From Odiellus spinosus (taxonomy: Eukaryota > Arthropoda > Arachnida > Opiliones > Phalangiidae), in contig OY987232.1 in assembly GCA_963920705.1 (NCBI GenBank), forward strand, positions 13,765,726-13,829,725: a stretch of 64,000 nucleotides of DNA, given 5' to 3'. Positions within the stretch are counted from its first letter, which is position 1. Each line of letters starts with the position of its first letter. A program made the translations under genes and the position numbers. Below, one piece after another: positions 58,104 through 64,000 of this stretch. The notes below the pieces were generated by a model. The model was not told the DNA's origin, did no database searches, and worked only from the letters and a program-made list of their open reading frames with translations.

Positions 58104-58535
58104 GGTTTCATTCCCTATTTAACACTATTTGACTAAGCCTTGGCTGTTTGTTTCTCTCTGCTCATTGTTCATTTATTAATAGTAAAAGGTTTTAATTTTT
58201 CTTATCAATATTAATGTTAACTAAAACATTAATTTAAATGAGATTTGTCCTTTAAAAGTTAAAGTCAGATATAATCAGGGTCGAAATGAACTAATCTGTT
58301 GTTTTTCGGAATTATTGTAACAGATGACATTCCATTGTGATTATGTCATAATCTGATAACCATAACAATAATAATCTCACTAGGAATGTTGTTTATCAAA
58401 TTTTTGTTTTCAAAAATCGAATACAATATAATAAATAAATTTCGATGCAATTATTGAATCACTAATTATCAAGTATTGATGTTTCATCAACATATTTATC
58501 TAGATTATACAAAAAATAAGGACGAATTCAACCTA
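58104..58535. other. AT-rich spacer, nothing recognised
   Basis: No exon, TIR pair or tandem repeat seen. Confidence 0.5.
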
Positions 58536-59150
58536 GCAAGTAATTTTGTATCTATTCCTTATCGTTTAAATAGGCCTAATCCACCAGTAACAGAAAATTA
58601 CTGGAAAATATTTAACTAAAAATAAGTTTAAAACTTACCATCAAAATAGGCTTAGCTGGATTCATGGAGATCCTAAATTCTTTCGCAGTTATGGATCAAA
58701 ATGTTATTGGAAGTCTCACGGAGATCTCGCCTTAACGATTACGATGGGCTCAATGGTCCAGCTAAGCCTTTTTCTGGGTAAGATTTGGATTATTTCTAGT
58801 TTAATATTTATTTGTAATTTGTTTTACTGGTGATTAGACCAAGGAGGATCAGAGAAGGAGAGGAAATGTGGGGCTGCGTTGAGTTAGAGAGAGAAGAGCC
58901 AACCTCCCACTCGGGTGGAAAGGGGGGATAGGAAATTCTCGAGGTAAGCTGTTGTCACGTGGTCGCTAGCTAGCGCGTCTCATAAAGGATTCGTTTTACC
59001 CACGCGACAACATTTTACCACGAAACGTCTCTACCCCCGTTCTCCCAGAGTGGGAGTTTAGGCCGACGCAGTAGGAACCGCGCCGTCCCCACATTTCCTC
59101 TCCTTCTCTGATCCTCCTTGATTAGACCTATTTAAACGATAAGGAATGTT
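58536..59150. mobile_element. Family G palindromic MITE interrupted by another element
   Basis: Left arm CTATTCCTTATCGTTTAAAT, right arm ATTTAAACGATAAGGAATG. A 279-bp element (58841-59119) sits in the right arm and duplicated GATTAGACC. Confidence 0.85.
58841..59119. mobile_element. hAT-like MITE with perfect 33-bp inverted ends
   Basis: Inverted ends AAGGAGGATCAGAGAAGGAG (extending to GAAATGTGGGG) and the exact inverse on the right. GATTAGACC flanks both sides (58832-58840 and 59120-59128). Because the C and G at the borders are shared, the true duplication is 7-9 bp, which fits the 8 bp of hAT elements. The interior is GC-rich and has no frame. Confidence 0.88.
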
Positions 59151-59909
59151 AAGCTTCATTCTACCTTTTAAAAACGTTCTTTATCTGATTCGGGATAAAC
59201 ACACAAGTTTATATCATAATTAAAAATGGATCAACGGAACAGTCTTATCTTTTTGTTGTTATAGTTTAATCTCATTAAAGGGAAACTTGGAGGTAAAAAT
59301 GGAACGACTTTTGAATTTATTTTCGGAATCACCATGCCTTAAAAATGTACTCCAGAAATGTTTTCACAATTTTTAAACACAACGTTTAAATTAATTTCTA
59401 AAGTTTGGTAAAGTTTGAATAGGAGTAAATATAAGTTCGGGCCAATCATATTATATCAGCCTTCAACAGAGCTTTTAATGTCCTAACATTAAGAGAATAG
59501 TCCGGCGTTTTTCTTAAATAATATGATTGGTCCAAAATTATACATTTATACTTACATTCAAACTAAGACTAATGTATCTAAAAATTGTGGAAAAATTTAG
59601 AATACGTTTTTTGGCAAACTGATTCTGAAAATAAATACGAAAGCTGTTCCATTTTTAGCTCCGAGTTTCCCTTTAATGAAAATAAATGGCGAGTCCCTTT
59701 AATGTATATATTTACCAATATATACACAATTATCGATGCTTTTAAACTTTTAAAATGGAATTTCACAGTAATATTATGGTTTCTGTATTGCTATAAATTG
59801 TAGTTATTAACTTATTGTTATTAATAATGTTAATGTAAGCTTTTTACTGTTGAACCTTTCGCCTACTCCTAAAAAAGACATCTATTTGATATTGATACAA
59901 ACCACCTCT
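59151..59909. other. AT-rich spacer, nothing recognised
   Basis: A TTAGAATACG-rich stretch at 59580-59800 has short frames on both strands without splice sites or family resemblance. No repeat pair seen. Confidence 0.45.
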
Positions 59910-60243
59910 ATAGTTGCTATCATAAAAGAATGGAAGCTTACTTAGGGATTGTTTCCATCGACGTCATCAGCTACGCAATAGTTTGTAAAGCTCATAGAGC
60001 TCTATATCCGTGTCAGCTCTCAAGGTAAGGTCTCTCTCGAGTCTCGAGTGACTTCTGAGTCGACTGAACCCTAAGGTTTTATGAAAACGGAAATAACTGC
60101 CCCGTATAACCTTAACGCCATGTGATTTTGTGACGTAGTTAGCCACATTCGAACAAGATGTCGCTCCAAGAAGTTATTTTATAATATCTACTATTCCCAA
60201 GTTGTGCCTACTTTAAACACTTTGTAATACCTCACCATCCCAC
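59910..60243. repeat. Dispersed repeat family I, copy 3
   Basis: AGTTGCTATCATAAAAGAAT, GACGTCATCAGCTACGCAAT, AAGGTTTTATGAAAACGGAA, TGTGACGTAGTTAGCCAC and GTAATACCTCACCATCCCAC. Confidence 0.72.
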
Positions 60244-60919
60244 ATCAATAAAACCATTGTGTTTGAATGTATGTATTCATTTATTTTGAAATTCATAGAA
60301 TGTTTATAGGGCTTCAAGTTGAAATCTCGAAGAACTTTTATTAATATTAGTCTTGGCAGTCAAACTTTTGCGGGAATGTGTTATACACTCCCACATAGCA
60401 TTTCTAAAAGGTGAACCAAATAGATTCAGTCTGCTTTACAATCTTGCATGGACATCATAGATCTTACAATGCTGCGCTATAGAGATATGTCTCTTCCCAT
60501 ACCCTCTATGTTGTCGAAAAATCACAGTGATTGCAGCGCCATCTCTGAGTCGGGGATAATACGTGGCTTACACAGCAACTCCCCCTTTCCACCCCACCTC
60601 GAGACTGGAGGTCACATGTGTTACTCACGCGTCTTTGATTTCTAAAAATATGCAAATTGATCTATTTTGCTAAAATATGACGTGTTAACGCGAATATTTG
60701 AAAAAGCCTTGAAAAACATGTATTTGAGACCGATTACTGATTTTGGTAGATGGCGTTAGCTTTACGAATAATTGAAGTCAGAGTGATAGAAACTTGATAC
60801 GTAATTCTGGGTCTTTAAAACGATTATCCAAATTTTTCAGATGGCGCCACCCGTCTCTCTAACTTACTTTTCCCCAAGAGGCATATCTCTTTATCGAAGC
60901 GTAAGATCTCTGATGGTCA
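60244..60919. other. Spacer with a loose inverted pair, no gene
   Basis: The segments at about 60480-60560 (AGAGATATGTCTCTTCCC, CAGCGCCATCTCTGAG) and 60838-60900 (AGATGGCGCCACCC, CCCAAGAGGCATATCTCTTT) are inversely related, which may be a decayed TIR pair. No exon recognised. Confidence 0.4.
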
Positions 60920-61097
60920 CCCTTACCGAAAAAAGTTCGTCTGATCAGAAGAGGTACTCAAGAACACTACAAAAGTCTTGGGGAACTTCTCCAAGACTTC
61001 TTAACATAATGAAAGACTTCCCAAATACCTCTTAAGACTACATACGACACCCGAAAGGCTTCCTCAAGATCTCTTAAGACTAACTTTTTGGTAAGGG
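60920..61097. mobile_element. Family A MITE, copy 8
   Basis: CCCTTACCGAAAAAAGTTCG to GACTAACTTTTTGGTAAGGG with the usual inverted GTCTTGGGGAA pieces. Confidence 0.85.
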
Positions 61098-61129
61098 ACA
61101 AATATTTTAAAATCTTACCAATGTTTCAG

Positions 61130-61328
61130 TGTGCAAGTCGTCAGCAACGTACATTTTAGCGCTACAACCAGTGAAATCAGTACAATCAGTTTTGTTGGAA
61201 TAATAATTAATCAAGCACTCGAACATAGGGAAGCTGTTTTCCCACTGCAATCGCAAAAACAGGAATATAGATTTAATCAATGCCCTCTAAAACCCTTGTT
61301 AGAAAATAAATTGTACTTAAAAATATGA
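61130..61328 (+). other. Possible terminal exon, unassigned
   Basis: An acceptor (ACCAATGTTTCAG) is followed by a 65-codon open frame (VQVVSNVHFSATTSEISTIS... FNQCPLKPLL) ending in TGA. Codon use looks reasonable. There is no identified upstream exon and no family that I recognise. A MITE lies immediately upstream and another downstream. Confidence 0.2.
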
Positions 61329-61347
61329 ACAATTTCATTGTAAATAA

Positions 61348-61740
61348 TCGAAAGTATATCATTTATTCCATAAAAGTAAACAACGCCCAGTATCTTAATA
61401 CTATCAGTAAAGGTCCAGGTAAATGTACCGGCAGATTCTGATTCGAGACACCCTAGCGGCCGCAGTCGCTGTGTAAATAGTGAAATCGGAAGCGCCACTA
61501 AGCGGAGAAATTCCAGAGCTCGGGGGAAGACAATATTGCCAAGCGCGGCCTGCCTAAATTCAGTTCCTCTCTCCCGACTCAAAATATCGAGGAAGAATCC
61601 AAATCACTCGAGCCAGACAGGGGTGATGACTTTTTGGCTATTTATAAGTGATGGGCTATGACGTAAAACTGGATCTTTGCTGATAGTATTAAGCTACGGG
61701 GCGTTGTTTACTTTTATGGAATAAAGTGATAGACTTTTGA
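61348..61740. mobile_element. Family E MITE, complete copy
   Basis: TCGAAAGTATATCATTTATT to AAAGTGATAGACTTTTGA, with GTAAACAACGCCCAGTATCT and its inverse. The interior GATTCGAGACACCCTAGCGG matches 16682. Confidence 0.85.
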
Positions 61741-61962
61741 TATAATAGATTATTTCTTTGCAAAATTGCAGACAAATGCAAGCTGTAAATTTTGTGTGGT
61801 ACAAAATTTCTCGTCCTCTGTTCAAATTGTCTTGGAAAGATTATAAGACAGTGATATTTACAGACGTACACATATTAAATTAATGTTTCAAATAAATCAA
61901 TTAAGATTGATGCTGAAATAAATTAATAATTTAATCATGATAAACAAAAGCATCGTATTTAC

Positions 61963-62850
61963 CGGTTGGCGGTTTCCTTGTTCTTGATGAATAGGATCGT
62001 GCAGATCACAAATGGTTTTTCTGGCTTCTTGTAGAGTATCCATTGTAATAGTTATGTTGAGATGATGTCCACATTCTTGAAGGCCATCGTACAACTTTAC
62101 AAAAATAGAAGGATTTAAAATACAAGTTTAAATTAGTTTTAAAACTATATCTAATTAACGATAATTTTTGGGCTAAGTTTATTGCGATAGTCAATGGGTA
62201 ACTCACCAAAAAGGGTCATTTGTCTATCAATTCGCGGTTTTCACTTAAATTTGAATTGATACCTTTAGTTCATGATCTAATTTTGATAATTATAACGCGA
62301 GAGATTAGCGAATCTGGTTAAAAAATAACTAATCGAAATTTAACCCTATTTCCCTACCTATTTTCTCACGTTCTAAAATGACGAACCGTAAAAGTCATAC
62401 GTAGTTCGTGGTATAATTTGACAATTTCAAGTTTTATTTTTCTCTAGTTACGATAATAAGAAATGTATATTATATCGGTGTTTCACGCGTAAACTCGAAG
62501 ATGTCGCCACAATAGATCCTATTACCCGAGACCCGTCACCGTCTGACCTACAGCGTGCCCACCCGCTTCCGCGAGAGGCTGAATACTGGGGAAAGAGGTA
62601 AGAGAGAGTTCAGTAGACTGGGAAATAAATCATTCCCAAACAATCCTTACCCCTAAATAAACAGACCCCTATTATGAAAAATCAGTGCCATCTTGTGTTT
62701 TTTCATCGTACCAAATAACCCTTAATCCACTACCTTAACTTGTATTCATTTATGATTGAGAAATCATCCTATAACTAACCTTGTATTTCATTGACTGTAA
62801 GCATTGAACAAACTGTTGTCCTTGGGTATCGTTTCCATCGCTGTATCCAT
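61963..62850 (-). CDS. Unrecognised cysteine-containing protein, two internal exons (partial)
   Basis: Two minus-strand exons with matching phase 0 at the join. Exon 62850-62780 encodes DGYSDGNDTQGQQFVQCLQS and ends AAG|GTTAGT. Exon 62094-61963 encodes LYDGLQECGHHLNITITMDT to HQEQGNRQP and ends CCG|GTAAAT. The visible 67 residues hold three cysteines in helical-looking sequence. The 5' exon begins in phase 1 and the 3' exon ends on a donor, so the gene continues both ways. I did not find the neighbours: the upstream side runs into the 28-bp satellite and the downstream side into repeats. A family F element fills the intron between the two exons. The spacing suggests a secreted helical protein, but I assign no family. 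Confidence 0.6.
62180..62737. mobile_element. Family F element, full length
   Basis: TTGCGATAGTCAATGGGTAA to CCCTTAATCCACTACCTTAA. The interior matches 45691-46219 in reverse (GCGTGCCCACCCGCTTCCGC, GAGTTCAGTAGACTGGG). It lies in the intron of the unrecognised cysteine-containing gene. Confidence 0.8.
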
Positions 62851-63104
62851 CTAATATTGCAAGAAAAAAAAACATTTTATTAGGAGATATGAAGAAATTA
62901 ATTTAAATAAGCTTGAGGGCATGTTTTTTATGTCTTTGAGACAATTCTTGGGCAACTTTGAGTCATATTCTACACCCGGTTCAAGATTTATCTCAGGGAA
63001 CTTCTGTGATAAATCTCAGGGCCATTTTAAAATATATCGCATCTATTGTTGATGCATCTTGGGCGAAATCGAGGCATTTCATAGGCGAGACAAAGCTCTG
63101 GGGC

Positions 63105-64000
63105 CAGCTTCGAGACATATCTCTTGGTGAGGGCACTTCGAGACATATCTCTTGGTGAGGGCACTTCGAGACATATCTCTTGGTGAGGGCACTTCGAGAC
63201 ATATCTCTTGGTGAGGGCACTTCGAGACATTTCTCTTGGTGAGGGCACTTCGAGACATATCTCTTGGTGAGGGCACTTCGAGACATATCTCTTGGTGAGG
63301 GCACTTCGAGACATATCTCTTGGTGAGGGCACTTCGAGACATATCTCTTGGTGAGGGCACTTCGAGACATATCTCTTGGTGAGGGCACTTCGAGACATAT
63401 CTCTTGGTGAAGGCACTTCGAGACATATCTCTTGGTGAGGGCACTTCGAGACATATCTCTTGGTGAGGGCACTTCGAGACATATCTCTTGGTGAGGGCAC
63501 TTCGAGACATATCTCTTGGTGAGGGCACTTCGAGACATATCTCTTGGTGAGGGCACTTCGAGACATATCTCTTGGTGAGGGCACTTCGAGACATATCTCT
63601 TGGTGAGGGCACTTCGAGACATATCTCTTGGTGAGGGCACTTCGAGACATATCTCTTGGTGAGGGCACTTCGAGACATATCTCTTGGTGAGGGCACTTCG
63701 AGACATATCTCTTGGTGAGGGCACTTCGAGACATATCTCTTGGTGAGGGCACTTCGAGACATATCTCTTGGTGAGGGCACTTCGAGACATATCTCTTGGT
63801 AAGGGCACTTCGAGACATATCTCTTGGTGAGGGCACTTCGAGACATATCTCTTGGTGAGGGCACTTCGAGACATATCTCTTGGTGAGGGCCCTTCGAGAC
63901 ATATCTCTTGGTGAGGGCACTTCGAGACATATCTCTTGGGGGGGGGGGGGGCACTTCGAGACATATCTCTTGGGGGGGGGGGGGGGCACTTCGAGACATA
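63105..64000. repeat. 28-bp minisatellite running off the window end
   Basis: About 31 near-identical units (CACTTCGAGACATATCTCTT then GGTGAGGG). Preceded by decayed relatives from about 62950. The minus strand lacks stops in all three frames, so its long frames are artefacts. Near the end two units have GGTGAGGG replaced by runs of 13-14 G (about 63939 and 63974). Confidence 0.95.

Noticed and set aside
60476-60910. Possible TIR pair around ATGGCGC and CATATCTCTT motifs
   Set aside because: Matching is too loose and no target duplication is visible, so I do not call an element.
62993-63999. Three 306-323-codon minus-strand frames at the window end
   Set aside because: Same cause: the 28-bp unit lacks stops on that strand, and three frames give permuted versions of one peptide.

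Overview
The window looks like a repeat-dominated, AT-rich stretch of an arthropod nuclear genome. The genes are split by short spliceosomal introns (GT...AG, mostly GTAAGT/GTGAGT donors). The recognisable proteins are divergent ionotropic chemoreceptors, a group-7-allergen-like secreted protein and a DAO-family FAD oxidoreductase, and there are many terminal-inverted-repeat (TIR) mini-elements. I cannot assign an order. There are no bacterial operons, CRISPR arrays or rRNA, and I did not see a convincing tRNA.

Layout. 0-5 kb: a complete three-exon secreted-protein gene on the minus strand (2983-4631), a decayed copy of its middle exon (1505-1815) and a LINE reverse-transcriptase relic between them. 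5-14.7 kb: no gene that I can support. It holds MITEs, dispersed repeats, a 31-bp minisatellite, a 39-bp minisatellite and a copied 3' end of an ionotropic receptor (IR) gene. 14.8-20.8 kb: IR gene 1, minus strand, six exons. 20.9-25.1 kb: a 30-bp repeat family interrupted by a hAT-like element, the whole block duplicated in tandem. 27.6-41.4 kb: about 13.8 kb of minisatellite. It has a G-rich array in one orientation, a 22-bp array, a long C-rich array in the opposite orientation with higher-order structure, and a KpnI-palindrome array. 39.9-42.4 kb: fragments of a third IR gene, one piece present as two 197-bp inverted arms. 44.4-48.6 kb: IR gene 2, plus strand, six exons with the same intron phases as gene 1. 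52.4-57.5 kb: a complete seven-exon FAD oxidoreductase gene, minus strand, whose introns hold four different mobile elements and a 24-bp minisatellite. 61.9-62.9 kb: two exons of an unrecognised cysteine-containing protein. 63.1 kb to the end: a 28-bp minisatellite related to the 24-bp one.

How it fits together. IR genes 1 and 2 point away from each other, and the giant array plus IR debris lies between them. This suggests that an inverted duplication of an IR locus was the founding event and that the arrays grew in the intergenic gap. The long stop-free frames inside the arrays come from repeat units without stop codons and should not be read as proteins. All exon models come from reading splice sites, phase and similarity between the two IR copies by eye. 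Transcript data would settle them.
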